DNA of 64,000 nucleotides from Planctomycetota bacterium (GTDB lineage Bacteria > Planctomycetota > UBA1135 > GCA-002686595), in NCBI GenBank assembly GCA_028278425.1, contig JANQEJ010000342.1:1-64000 (forward strand), written 5' to 3'. Below the pieces are notes generated by a model. The model saw only the letters and a list, made by a program, of their open reading frames with translations, had not been told where the DNA came from and did not search any database. A program made the position numbers and the translations under genes. Below are positions 36,973-46,418 of this stretch, in pieces (the first letter of the stretch is position 1; each line of letters starts with the position of its first letter).

Positions 36973-38685
36973 TTGGGAGCAGCGGTGTCTGCGACGGCGG
37001 TTGGTCTTTTGGGCCTCGTCGGATGGGGCGCTTTCGGTGATTGGCGAACGGAGGGTATCGCCAGAAGTCAGTCCGAGGAAGGAGGGAAGGGCAAACGTCC
37101 GTCGGAGGAGACGAACGCGAATCCGCGAGCTGCATCTCCCCCCGGGCCGACGCTGGTGCGGGAGCGTTGGGAGCGCGTGCCCCTGGATCAAGTCGGGGGC
37201 AGCGAGACCCGCCTCGATCCAGCCGGAGGCGCCCGGATCGATCTCATCGTCCGACGGGCCGGCACGCGGCAGGTGATGCCCGGTGCCTACGTCGAATGCC
37301 GTGTAGACCGCGTCGGTCTCGAGGGAGACCTGGAGTCCAGCAGCCTTGTCAGGACGGACGAGGAAGGTCGAGTTCTCATTGAGCTTGAGCCGTGGCCTCT
37401 CCAAGAGGCGGCTTCCGTGTCCATCGCAGCCTGGAAGGACGGCTTTGTCGGAGAGCTGGAGGCCGAGAGAATCGAAGTGAATCAGATCCTCCACCGAGAG
37501 GTCTTCCTCGAACTCTCGGCGACGATTTCGGGCAGGGTATTCGACGGGATCTCCAAGGCTCCGATCGAAGGCGTTAGAGTTTGGGTCGACACTTTCAGTC
37601 ACCACGCTCATGCGGTGACCGATGGGAGTGGAACGTATGTTCTGCAACGGTTTCCGGCCACCGGAGTCGGGCTCACCGTTCGATATCGAGCCCAGAGTCA
37701 TGGAACGGAGAGCGTAGTGCTCGCCGCCTACTCGGATGGGACCTGGAGAAAGTACTTCACGTCGGACGAGGGAGATGAAGAAGCGAAGAAGAGGCCATCT
37801 CCGGCCATCGTGGACGTCGAGCTCACTAGAGCCCTGAAGATCTTCGGGGGCGTCCAGAACACGCAGGGTGTACCGCTCGCCGGTGCTGACGTCCTCGTGC
37901 GCGGCTACTACAAGATGGGCGAGGGGTTTGCTCTCCCCGACGAGTCGAAGTGTCGCTCGGACGAGCTGGGCTCCTTCGTCTTGGAAGCGCTTCGGTCCGA
38001 CATCGGACATCAAGTCAGGGTCAGCCATCCGGGATACGGCACGTTTGCGGCGATCCTGCCTCCCGAGCCGAGCGGCCGGCAGGACTGCGGAGTCATCCAA
38101 CTGGCTCCGGAAGTTCCCCTCTCCGGAACCGTCGTCGACGCCGAAGGTGTGCCCGTCGAAGGGCTCGAGGTGTGGCTCACCGCTGTCGATCTCCCCGCGG
38201 ATCTTCGGGCAGAGCAGGGGAGCGCTACGGCAGGGCGGGATCCCGACGTCTGGGATTCTCTGGTGCGGCGCGCCCGCACCTCAGGGGAGGGAATCTTCCT
38301 CTTCAGGCAGCTCGCTATCGGACGATATGAGATCAAGGTCGCAGAGTCCGGACGAAGCCTAGAGGAACGATTGGTCGAGCTGGCGGAGGAGGGACTCCCG
38401 GGGGGAGTCGATTTTCAGCTCTCGCCGACCGAGGCGGTTCTGACCGGCAGGGTGATGCGGGGGGACCAACCGACCGCCGGTGCACAGGTCGTCCTGACGT
38501 GCGGCGTCTGGCGGCGCTTCGTAACGGCGGACGCAACGGGTCGGTTCCGAATCACGTCCATGACGCGCGATACGAGCTACGAACTCAGCAGCGTCGTCAT
38601 CGATCGAGACAGCGGAGAGCCGCGTTGGAGCGAGGTCTACGACGTGGATAGCAACTCGGGCTACGTGGAGATCCGGTGGAACTGA
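36973..38685 (+). CDS. Secreted protein with carboxypeptidase-regulatory-like (Ig-fold) repeats
   Basis: Repeats SGRVFDGISKAPIEGVRVWV, FGGVQNTQGVPLAGADVLV, SGTVVDAEGVPVEGLEVWL, TGRVMRGDQPTAGAQVVL; TTG start as called. Confidence 0.75.
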   Translation: MGAAVSATAVGLLGLVGWGAFGDWRTEGIARSQSEEGGKGKRPSEETNANPRAASPPGPTLVRERWERVPLDQVGGSETRLDPAGGARIDLIVRRAGTRQVMPGAYVECRVDRVGLEGDLESSSLVRTDEEGRVLIELEPWPLQEAASVSIAAWKDGFVGELEAERIEVNQILHREVFLELSATISGRVFDGISKAPIEGVRVWVDTFSHHAHAVTDGSGTYVLQRFPATGVGLTVRYRAQSHGTESVVLAAYSDGTWRKYFTSDEGDEEAKKRPSPAIVDVELTRALKIFGGVQNTQGVPLAGADVLVRGYYKMGEGFALPDESKCRSDELGSFVLEALRSDIGHQVRVSHPGYGTFAAILPPEPSGRQDCGVIQLAPEVPLSGTVVDAEGVPVEGLEVWLTAVDLPADLRAEQGSATAGRDPDVWDSLVRRARTSGEGIFLFRQLAIGRYEIKVAESGRSLEERLVELAEEGLPGGVDFQLSPTEAVLTGRVMRGDQPTAGAQVVLTCGVWRRFVTADATGRFRITSMTRDTSYELSSVVIDRDSGEPRWSEVYDVDSNSGYVEIRWN

Positions 38686-38824
38686 AGAGGGTGGGAGCAC
38701 CGAACGCGCAAGAATGCACGAGTCGGGAACGGGACGACGCTCCCGACCCGTTTCGCCGGGGTTGTGGATGACGGCATGGCAACAAGGAGCAACGGGAAAG
38801 CAAGGCTGATGCAAGCCTCCGTGG

Positions 38825-41800
38825 TCAGCGCTCCAGGATCTCCCGAATCCGCACCAACAGATCCTCCGCCGAAAACGGCTTCTCCAGGAACTCCACCCCG
38901 TCGTCCACCACTCCCCGGTGGAGCACGACGTTCGACGTATACCCCGACGCATAGAGCACGCGCACGTCGTTCCTCAGCTTGACGACCTCCTCCGCCAGCT
39001 CGCGCCCCGACATGTCCGGCATGACGACGTCCGTTAGCAGCAACGCGATCTTCCCGTCGTGCCTCTTCACGATCTCGAGCGCCTCGAGCGGCCCTTCCGC
39101 GTCGAGCACGCGGTACCCGTGCCGCTTGAGAATCCGCCCCGTCGACCGGCGCACGGCCGGGTTGTCGTCGCACAGGAGCACGGTCTCCCTCCCGTTGAGC
39201 GAACGCCTCTTCGTCGGCGTGAGCTCGCGGACCTCGAACGCCTCGCTCTCGGCCGCCGGCAGGTACATCCGGAACGTCGTCCCCCGGCCGACCTCGCTGT
39301 ACACCGTCAGATGCCCGCCCGATTGCTTCACGATCCCGTGGGCCGAAGCGAGCCCGAGCCCGGTGCCCTTGCCCTGGGCCTTCGTGGAGAAGAACGGCTC
39401 GAAGACGTGCGGGAGCGTGGCGTCGTCGATGCCCGCGCCGGTGTCGGTCACGCTGACCACCACGTGCGGCCCGGCGTGCGCGCCCACGTGGCGCGCGACG
39501 TAGTCCTCGTCGAGCGTCGCCGTTCCCGACTCGATCACGATCCGCCCGCCGGCGGGCATCGCGTCGCGCGCGTTGAGCGCGAGGTTCAAGAGCACCTGCT
39601 CGAGCTGCCCCCGGTCGGCGAGCACGTGCGCGGCGTCCTTCGCCGGCAGGACCGCGAGCTCGATGTCCTCGCGGATCACGCGCCGGAGCATCGGCTCCAT
39701 GGCGCGCAGCACGTCTCCCAGATCGAACACGCGCGGCTGGCGGAGCTGCTGGCGGCTGAAGGCGAGAAGTTGGCCCGTTAACTCGGCCGCGCGCTCGGCG
39801 GAGCGCTGGATCTCCTCCACGTGCTCGGCGCACTCGTCGGCGGCGCCCTCTTCGATGGCGTGCCGCAGGAGGTCCGCTTGCCCGAGCAGGACCGTGAGCA
39901 TGTTGTTGAAGTCGTGCGCGACGCCTCCGGCGAGACGGCCGACCGCCTCCAGGCGCGTCGACTCGACGAGCTGTGCGCGCAACCGCTCCTTTTCCTGCTC
40001 GTCGACGAGGCGGCGCGAGACGTCGCGCAGCACGGCGGTCAACCGCCGCCGGCCGTCGGGATAGCGCTCCACGCCGACGGACACCTCGATCGGGAGCTCG
40101 CTTCCGTCCTTGCGCCGGGCGGTGAGCTCCATGGGGTCCCCCGCGCTCGGCGGCTCGTCGGTGCGGTCGCGTTCCGCGAGGAAAGCGAGGACCGCCGCGG
40201 CGTCACGCTCGGGCATCGACTCGGCGAGCGACGTGCCGGGAAGCTCGTCCTCGTCGCAACCGAAGATCCGCGCCGCCGCCGGGTTGGCGAAGAGGATCAC
40301 TCCGTCCGCGTTGATCGTGAGGATCGCGTCCTTGGCGGTCTCCGCCACGACGCGGTACTTCTCCTCGCTGGCGCGGAGCGACGCCTCGACGCGCTGGCGC
40401 TCGGCGATCTCCTCCTCGAGCGCGGCGTTGCGCCGGGCCATGGCGAGCGTGCGTAGCCGGTGTGCGCCGAGGACACCCCCGATGGCGAGGAGGCCGACCA
40501 GGCCGAGAAACCACGCGGTCTCGTAGAAGTGGGGCTCGAGCGTGAGGTCGAATCCAGCGGCGGTCTCGCTCCAGACGCCGTCGCCGTTCGCGGCCATCAC
40601 CTCGAAGGTGTAGTCCCCGGGCGGAACGTTGGTGTACCGGGCGACCCGGCTCGAGCCGGCGTCGATCCAGTCCGGGTCGTGGCCGGCGAGCCGGTAGCGG
40701 AAGTGGACCAGGTGAGGAGCGACGAAACCGAGTCCCGCGTAGACGATCTCAAGATCGCCGCCGCCGGGCGGCGCGCTCGCCCCGCCGCGGAAGTCGATCT
40801 CCACGCGGTCGACCACGACGCGTTCGATCGCCACGAGCGGCGCCACGCTCTGGACCGGCACGTCGCCGGGATCGATGCGCACGATTCCCTCGATCGTCGT
40901 GAACCAGAGCGCCCCCTCCGGGTCGCGGCAGGCCCACCACTGATCGCCCTCGCCGGTGGGGAGCGTGCGGCACTGGACGCGCGCCGCGCGCCCGGCGGCG
41001 ACGTCGTCCAGGGCGTCCCGCGACGCGCGAAAGACTCCCCGGTTGGAGTTGATCCAGAGGTTCCCGCGGTCGTCGGCGAGGATGCCGCCCAGGCTGTCGT
41101 CCGGCAGGCCGTGCTCGGTGCTGAGACGCGCGGCGCCGGCTTCGTCGACCCGCAGTAGGCCTTCGCCGTACGTCCCGATCCAGAGCACGCCGCGCTCGTC
41201 TTCGTGGAGCGAGCGCATCGCCCCCGTGCGCTGGACGGCGGAGAGGTCGCGCGCCTCGAACGCGCCTTCGCGAGCGCGCAGGAGGTCGGTTCCGTGCGCG
41301 AACCAGAAGCCGCCGTCGCGCGCCGGGGCCAGGAAGAAGCCCTCGTTCGCGTCGCGCGCGCCGCCCGGCGCGGGAAGCGGGTAGCGGGAGTGGATTGGAC
41401 CCTCTTGGACGTGGACGATCTCCGAGCGGTTTCCGGTCCAAAGCCGCCCGCTCGCATCTTTGGCGAGAAAGCGCGGGTGCGGGCTCAGCCCGTGCGGCAC
41501 GCGCGCTCCGTCCGAGGCCCGGATGACGTCGTAATCGGTGGCGAGCCAGAGCTCCGTCCCGTCGTGGTGCAGCGCGGTGACGTTCCGCCCCTCGGCGAGC
41601 GGAAGGGGAGTGAAGGCCCCGCCGTCGAAGGCGACGGCCGACGGACCGACGGCGAGCCAGAGCCCGCCTTCGGGAGACCCCGTGAGGAAACGTGCGCCGC
41701 CGGAGAGGAGCCAGCGGCGGAACGGCGCCGGCTCGAGCTGCACGAGGCCGCGCCCGGCGGTGCCGACCCAGAGGTTCCCTTCGCGGTCGTGCAGCGCGGC

Positions 41801-42700
41801 GGTCGCCGGCGCGTCGACGTCCAGCTCGAAGACGAGCTCCATCGCGCCTCGCGCGTTCAGCCGAAACAGGCCGCCGGCGGCCGTGCCGAACAACGTGTTG
41901 CCCGCGTCGTCCACGCACCAGGAGCGGGGCACGAAGCCCTCGTCACGACGCTCGAAGCTCCCGTCCGCGTTCTGCCGGTGGCGGAAGCGCCGTCCGGCCT
42001 CCCAGAACCAGGGTCGGCCCGTGGAAGGGTCGGGGCCGACTTGGCCGAGCTTCTCGCGCGGCACGAGCCACTCAACGCCGCCCGCGTCGATCCGGGCTCC
42101 GCCCTCGCCGGTCGCCGCCCAGAGGACCTCGTCCTCGTCGACGTAGAGGTCCCACGCGCGGGCGTTGCGACTCAGCGCGAGACGCTCGTCGTCGAAGGCT
42201 CCGTCCCGGAGGCGGGCGATCGTCCGGTCGCCGATCCAGACGCTGCCGCGCGGCCCCGCCGCGACGGCTTGCACGGCGCCCGGGACGCCCTGATCCGCTC
42301 CGTAGCGCGTGAAGCGCCCGTTCTCGTGGCAGACGAGGCCGTGGTGGGTGCCGATCCAGAGCCGCCCGCGCGCGTCCTCGCAGAGAGCGAGGACGCGGTT
42401 GCTGAGAAAGGCCTCGGTGTTCGCCACGCCGAAGACGGTGAACGCGGTGCCGTCGAAGCGGACGAGGCCGCCGAACGTCGCGAGCCAGAGGTACCCGTCG
42501 CGCGTCTGGACGACGTCGTTGACCGAGTTCTGCGGCAGCCCGTCCTCGGTCGTCCAGCGGCGCTCGAGGAACTCGACGACCTCGGGAACGGTCGCGTCCT
42601 GCGCGGCGGACGGGGGATCGGCGAGGAGGACGCCGGCCGCGAGCGCGCAGCCGGCGAGGCTTCCCGGCGTCCGTCCTCCGTGTCTCGTGAGCGCTTGCAT
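38825..42700 (-). CDS. Reg_prop beta-propeller/Y_Y_Y hybrid sensor histidine kinase with PAS and receiver domains
   Basis: Propeller repeats TTEDGLPQNSVNDVVQTRDGYLWLATFGGLVRFDG; LVHFRYRLAGHDPDWIDAG Y_Y_Y; PAS; GGVAHDFNNMLTVLLGQADLL; C-term REC LLLTDVVMPDMSGREL. Confidence 0.93.
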   Translation of the reverse strand: MQALTRHGGRTPGSLAGCALAAGVLLADPPSAAQDATVPEVVEFLERRWTTEDGLPQNSVNDVVQTRDGYLWLATFGGLVRFDGTAFTVFGVANTEAFLSNRVLALCEDARGRLWIGTHHGLVCHENGRFTRYGADQGVPGAVQAVAAGPRGSVWIGDRTIARLRDGAFDDERLALSRNARAWDLYVDEDEVLWAATGEGGARIDAGGVEWLVPREKLGQVGPDPSTGRPWFWEAGRRFRHRQNADGSFERRDEGFVPRSWCVDDAGNTLFGTAAGGLFRLNARGAMELVFELDVDAPATAALHDREGNLWVGTAGRGLVQLEPAPFRRWLLSGGARFLTGSPEGGLWLAVGPSAVAFDGGAFTPLPLAEGRNVTALHHDGTELWLATDYDVIRASDGARVPHGLSPHPRFLAKDASGRLWTGNRSEIVHVQEGPIHSRYPLPAPGGARDANEGFFLAPARDGGFWFAHGTDLLRAREGAFEARDLSAVQRTGAMRSLHEDERGVLWIGTYGEGLLRVDEAGAARLSTEHGLPDDSLGGILADDRGNLWINSNRGVFRASRDALDDVAAGRAARVQCRTLPTGEGDQWWACRDPEGALWFTTIEGIVRIDPGDVPVQSVAPLVAIERVVVDRVEIDFRGGASAPPGGGDLEIVYAGLGFVAPHLVHFRYRLAGHDPDWIDAGSSRVARYTNVPPGDYTFEVMAANGDGVWSETAAGFDLTLEPHFYETAWFLGLVGLLAIGGVLGAHRLRTLAMARRNAALEEEIAERQRVEASLRASEEKYRVVAETAKDAILTINADGVILFANPAAARIFGCDEDELPGTSLAESMPERDAAAVLAFLAERDRTDEPPSAGDPMELTARRKDGSELPIEVSVGVERYPDGRRRLTAVLRDVSRRLVDEQEKERLRAQLVESTRLEAVGRLAGGVAHDFNNMLTVLLGQADLLRHAIEEGAADECAEHVEEIQRSAERAAELTGQLLAFSRQQLRQPRVFDLGDVLRAMEPMLRRVIREDIELAVLPAKDAAHVLADRGQLEQVLLNLALNARDAMPAGGRIVIESGTATLDEDYVARHVGAHAGPHVVVSVTDTGAGIDDATLPHVFEPFFSTKAQGKGTGLGLASAHGIVKQSGGHLTVYSEVGRGTTFRMYLPAAESEAFEVRELTPTKRRSLNGRETVLLCDDNPAVRRSTGRILKRHGYRVLDAEGPLEALEIVKRHDGKIALLLTDVVMPDMSGRELAEEVVKLRNDVRVLYASGYTSNVVLHRGVVDDGVEFLEKPFSAEDLLVRIREILER

Positions 42701-42818
42701 CCCGGCGGCAGCCAGCTTGCTCCGGAATCGGGGGAAAGCAAGGACGGGCGCCGCGCGTCGCGGTCGTCGCAACCGTTGCGTCCCGCCCGCGGGACCGGGC
42801 GCGGACGTCGGCCGCGGG

Positions 42819-45080
42819 TCAGTCCGACGACGCGCGTCGCGCCGCGTCGAGCAGGTTCTGCACGGCGTCGAGCACCGGACGGCTCTGCACGCACACCAGC
42901 ATGTCGCGCCAGTAGAAGAGCCGGCAGCGCGGGTCCTCGTCCCAGGTGTCGGGCGCGACGTGGTTGCGGATCATGTCCGTGAGCCCGTCGGCGGTCTCCC
43001 AGTCGTCGTATCCCGGGCGCGAGCGCAGCAGGTCGCCCGCCTCGTAGAAGCGTGCCTCGACCGGTGGGAAATCGTCGAAGACCACCGCCCCGTCCTGAAG
43101 CGACACCGAGAGCTCGCACGCGTCGGCGAGCCACTCGAGCGCCGTCCCGAGCGTGACGTCCTCGAGGACGAGCGCCACCTCGAACTCCTCGCGGTAGCGG
43201 TTGGGGAACACGATCGGGACGCCGCGCTCGCGGCCGAGCAGGCGCGCCATGTCGACCGCGTCGGTCTCGTCGAAGTGGATCGACAGCTTCCGCTGGAGCT
43301 CTTCCGCGAGCTCCGCCCTCCAGTCGGGCTCTTCGACCTCCGGCTGCGCGCCGCGGTTCAGCATGCGGTTGAGCGCCGCTTCCGCGCGGACGTGCATCTC
43401 GTCGGTCTGCATGATGACGACGAGCCCCCGCCAGTAGTCGATCGCGACGCCGTCGCTCTCCCAGGTGTTCTCTTCGTAGGTGAGCTCCTGAGTCAAAGCG
43501 ATCACCTCGTCCACGTCGGAGGAGAACTCCTCCTCCTCCTCTTCGTTCCGCGGCGTCCGGATCAGGTCGCCCACGTTGTAGAAGCGCAGGTCGAGCGCCT
43601 GAGGCAGGTCGCCGCGCTCGCCGACGTACACGGCGTGGCGCGCGAGGCACCAGTCCACGTTGTCGATCGAGCGCGCGAGCAGGTCGAGGACCTGCTCGAC
43701 GCGGAGCTTGCCCTGCAGCCAGAAGCGCTCGCCCTCGTAGTCGAGCAGGAAGCGGCGTTCGGCGACGAAGTTGATCCCGGTCCGCTCGCGCAGCCAGTCG
43801 ATCGTGGTCCCGAGCGACGCGCCGTGGAAGGCGACGTCGACGTACTGTTGGAGCTCGTCGCGCAGGTCGGCGCGCCACTCCTCCGGCGCGCTCTGGCGTT
43901 CGACGCGCACTCGCTCCGGCGGCTTGGACGCGTCCTCCGGCGCGCCGACGAGCGCGGCGGGAAGCGGCGGCGTCGCCGCCGTGGTGAACGCGGTCCAGCT
44001 CAGCGTGGCGACGAGGGCGACGCCGAGGAAGGCGCTCCTCTTCGTGGTCGGGCGGAAGCGGGTGATCATCAGGATCCTCCATTTCATGTCGGGACTTCCG
44101 TGCAGGAACCCGACCGAGGGCGCGCGCGTGCTCGAATGCACCGAGCGGGGCGTCTCCTCGACCAGGCGCAGCAGGGTGCGTGCGTACGGGACGGGGCCGG
44201 AGTCCCGGGCGAGGGCCAGGGCCTCCCAGTCGCGGGCCGATTCCTGCGCCGCGCGCAGGCGCGCGAAGGCGAGGTGGACCAGCGGGTGGAACCAGTAGAG
44301 GCGCTTCAGCGCGACGAGCAGCGCGTTCAGGGCCACGTCGCCGCGCTTCAGGTGCGCGAGCTCGTGCAGGAGCACGTGGCGGAGCTCCGCGGGGGAGAAG
44401 TCGCGCAGGACCGAGTCGGGCAGCAACACGCGCGGGCGGAACAGGCCCGTGGCCGCGGGGGAGGCGACGAGGTCGGTCCGAATCAACGCGACCGGCGACC
44501 CGAAGCCGGCGGCGCGGCGGCACTCCTCGACGAGATCGAGCACCTCCGGGTCGAGCACGCGCGGCGCGCGCGCGAGGCGGCGCCGGAACCCGCGTTCGCG
44601 CCGGAGGTCGCGCAGCAGAAGGAGCAGCGCGATCGCGAGCCACGCGCCGACGGCGAGACCCTTCCACGGCACGCGGCGCGAGACGGGCGGGCTGGCTTCG
44701 CTCACCGTCTTCTCGCTTCGGGCCGTTTCCCCGAGCAGCGACGCGGCGGGGCGGCTGCGGAGCGCGGCGGCCGGCGCGGCGTCGGCCGCGGGCATCGTCG
44801 GTGCCGGCTCGATCGCGCGCTCGCTTGTCCGCAGATCGACCTCGACTTCGTCGCTTCGCTCGATCGACGGCCGATACGACGTGAGCTCCCAGTCGACCGC
44901 GGCCCCGGGCACCGCCGGCTGCACCGGCAGGAGCAGCCGCACGACGACGAGACCCCACAGCCCGTAGCGCCAGCGCGGCGTCAGCCAGCGCGCGAAGAGC
45001 CGCTGCACGACGAGGATGCCGAGGACGAGGAGCGCCACCTGCCACGAGGTGCGCAGGCACCAGGAGAGGAGGACTTCCAT
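42819..45080 (-). CDS. M56 (BlaR1-type) membrane peptidase with two C-terminal STN-like repeats
   Basis: Start MEVLLSWCLRTSWQVALLVLGILVV at 45080; HVLLHELAHLKRGD; duplicated C-terminal modules each ending FYNVGDLI / FYEAGDLL. Confidence 0.88.
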   Translation of the reverse strand: MEVLLSWCLRTSWQVALLVLGILVVQRLFARWLTPRWRYGLWGLVVVRLLLPVQPAVPGAAVDWELTSYRPSIERSDEVEVDLRTSERAIEPAPTMPAADAAPAAALRSRPAASLLGETARSEKTVSEASPPVSRRVPWKGLAVGAWLAIALLLLLRDLRRERGFRRRLARAPRVLDPEVLDLVEECRRAAGFGSPVALIRTDLVASPAATGLFRPRVLLPDSVLRDFSPAELRHVLLHELAHLKRGDVALNALLVALKRLYWFHPLVHLAFARLRAAQESARDWEALALARDSGPVPYARTLLRLVEETPRSVHSSTRAPSVGFLHGSPDMKWRILMITRFRPTTKRSAFLGVALVATLSWTAFTTAATPPLPAALVGAPEDASKPPERVRVERQSAPEEWRADLRDELQQYVDVAFHGASLGTTIDWLRERTGINFVAERRFLLDYEGERFWLQGKLRVEQVLDLLARSIDNVDWCLARHAVYVGERGDLPQALDLRFYNVGDLIRTPRNEEEEEEFSSDVDEVIALTQELTYEENTWESDGVAIDYWRGLVVIMQTDEMHVRAEAALNRMLNRGAQPEVEEPDWRAELAEELQRKLSIHFDETDAVDMARLLGRERGVPIVFPNRYREEFEVALVLEDVTLGTALEWLADACELSVSLQDGAVVFDDFPPVEARFYEAGDLLRSRPGYDDWETADGLTDMIRNHVAPDTWDEDPRCRLFYWRDMLVCVQSRPVLDAVQNLLDAARRASSD

Positions 45081-45454
45081 CACCCGCCCTCCTTCTCGTC
45101 GAGGATGCGCCGCAGCTCGGCGAGCTCGTCGCCGGAGAGCTTGCTCTCGCGCAGGAAATAGGCGAGCAGCGGGCTCGCGTCGCCGCCGTGTACGCGCTCG
45201 AGGAACGAGCGGCTCTCCGCGCGCACGTAGTCGTCGCGCTCGATGCGCGCGCGGTAGCGGTAGCGCTGCCCGTCCACGTCGAAGGCGAGGACGCCCTTCT
45301 TCACCAGGCGGCCGAGCAGCGTCTTGACCGTGCGCGGGCTCCAGGCCTTCTCGGGGAGGTCCTCGGCCACCTCCTGCGCGGTCGCCCCGGGCCGGTCCCA
45401 GACGGCCTCCATCACGGCCCATTCGGCGTTCGAGATCTTCGGCGGGTCGGTCAT
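45080..45454 (-). CDS. BlaI/MecI/CopY-family transcriptional repressor
   Basis: ISNAEWAVMEAVWDRPGATAQEVAEDLPEKAWSPRTVKTLLGRLVKKGVLAFDVDGQRYRYRA; TGATG overlap with M56 gene. Confidence 0.95.
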   Translation of the reverse strand: MTDPPKISNAEWAVMEAVWDRPGATAQEVAEDLPEKAWSPRTVKTLLGRLVKKGVLAFDVDGQRYRYRARIERDDYVRAESRSFLERVHGGDASPLLAYFLRESKLSGDELAELRRILDEKEGG

Positions 45455-45476
45455 CGCGGGGCTCCTCCGTCCTCGT

Positions 45477-45510
45477 GACTACAGCCGTAGTCGAGACTAC
45501 AGTTGTAGTT
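45477..45510. promoter_or_regulatory. Tandem BlaI-type operator dyads
   Basis: gactac-agcc-gtagtc (45477-45492) and actaca-gt-tgtagt (45496-45509), 23-55 bp upstream of the blaI-like start codon. Confidence 0.7.
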
Positions 45511-45690
45511 ACCCGGCGCGACCGCTTTTTTCGGCGGCGGGCGCGGAGTCCTTACCCGCGCAGTAGCGGCTCGGGGTCGTTCCCAGCGCCTGGCGGAGCA
45601 TCGCGATGAAGCCGCTCGGGCTCTCGTAGCCCACCTCCAGGGCTACCGCGGTCACCGGCTCGCCGGCGGCGAGGAGCGACCCCGGCTAAG
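45509..45690 (-). pseudogene. C-terminal remnant of an AraC-family regulator
   Basis: Reverse translation ...GSLLAAGEPVTAVALEVGYESPSGFIAMLRQALGTTPSRYCAGKDSAPAAEKSGRAG*; no start or N-terminal helices upstream. Confidence 0.7.
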
Positions 45691-46399
45691 CGACGGCTTC
45701 GTCCGCGCGCGCGAGCCGGTAGCCCTCGCCCACGAGCGTCTGGATCATCCGCCGCCCGCTGCGGTCGAGCTTTCGGCGCAGGCGTGCGACCACGACCTCC
45801 ACCATCGAGGTGCCGGGGTCGAACTCCGTGCCCCAGACGTCGCGCAGGAGCTCCGCGCGGGAGACGACCCGGCCGCGGGCTTCCGCCAGCGAGCGGAGCA
45901 GGTCGAACTCGCGCGGGGAGAGGTCGATGCGATTCGCGCCGATCTTGATGGTGCGGCGCCCGAGGTCGATGCGGAGCTCGCCGAAGTGCAGCACGGGCAT
46001 GGAGGCGCGCCGGCGGAGGACCGCCGCGACGCGTGCGACGAGCTCGCGCATCGCGAACGGCTTCGCGAGGTAGTCGTCGGCGCCGAGCCGCAGGCCGCGC
46101 ACGCGTTCCTCGACGCCGTCGGACGCGGTGATGAAGATCACCGGGGTGTCGTCGCCCTTGCGGCGCATCGCGGCGAGCAGGTCCCAGCCGCTTCCGCCCG
46201 GGATCCGCACGTCGACGAGGATCAGGTCGAAGTGCTCGCTTTCGAGGAGCCGCTGCGCCTGCGGGCCGTCGGCCGCCTCGGTGACCGCGGCGCCGTGCCG
46301 GCGGAGCGCGCTCGCGATCCGATCGCGAACGACGGCTTCGTCGGCGACGAGAAGCCTGGCGCCGACGAGATCCGGCATGCCGTTGGACTCGAGGGTCAT
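45686..46399 (-). CDS. OmpR-type response regulator (winged helix)
   Basis: LILVDVRIPGGSGWDLLAAMRRKG...YLAKPFAMRELVARV; DNA-binding NRIDLSPREFDLLRSLAEARGRVVSRAELLRDVWG. Confidence 0.93.
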   Translation of the reverse strand: MTLESNGMPDLVGARLLVADEAVVRDRIASALRRHGAAVTEAADGPQAQRLLESEHFDLILVDVRIPGGSGWDLLAAMRRKGDDTPVIFITASDGVEERVRGLRLGADDYLAKPFAMRELVARVAAVLRRRASMPVLHFGELRIDLGRRTIKIGANRIDLSPREFDLLRSLAEARGRVVSRAELLRDVWGTEFDPGTSMVEVVVARLRRKLDRSGRRMIQTLVGEGYRLARADEAVA

Positions 46400-46418
46400 C
46401 GTTCCGATGCCCGCGCGA

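Noticed and set aside
42172-45060. 962-aa minus-strand ORF and 950-aa + ORF (42309..45161)
   Set aside because: Out-of-frame and antisense shadows of the M56 and reg_prop kinase genes
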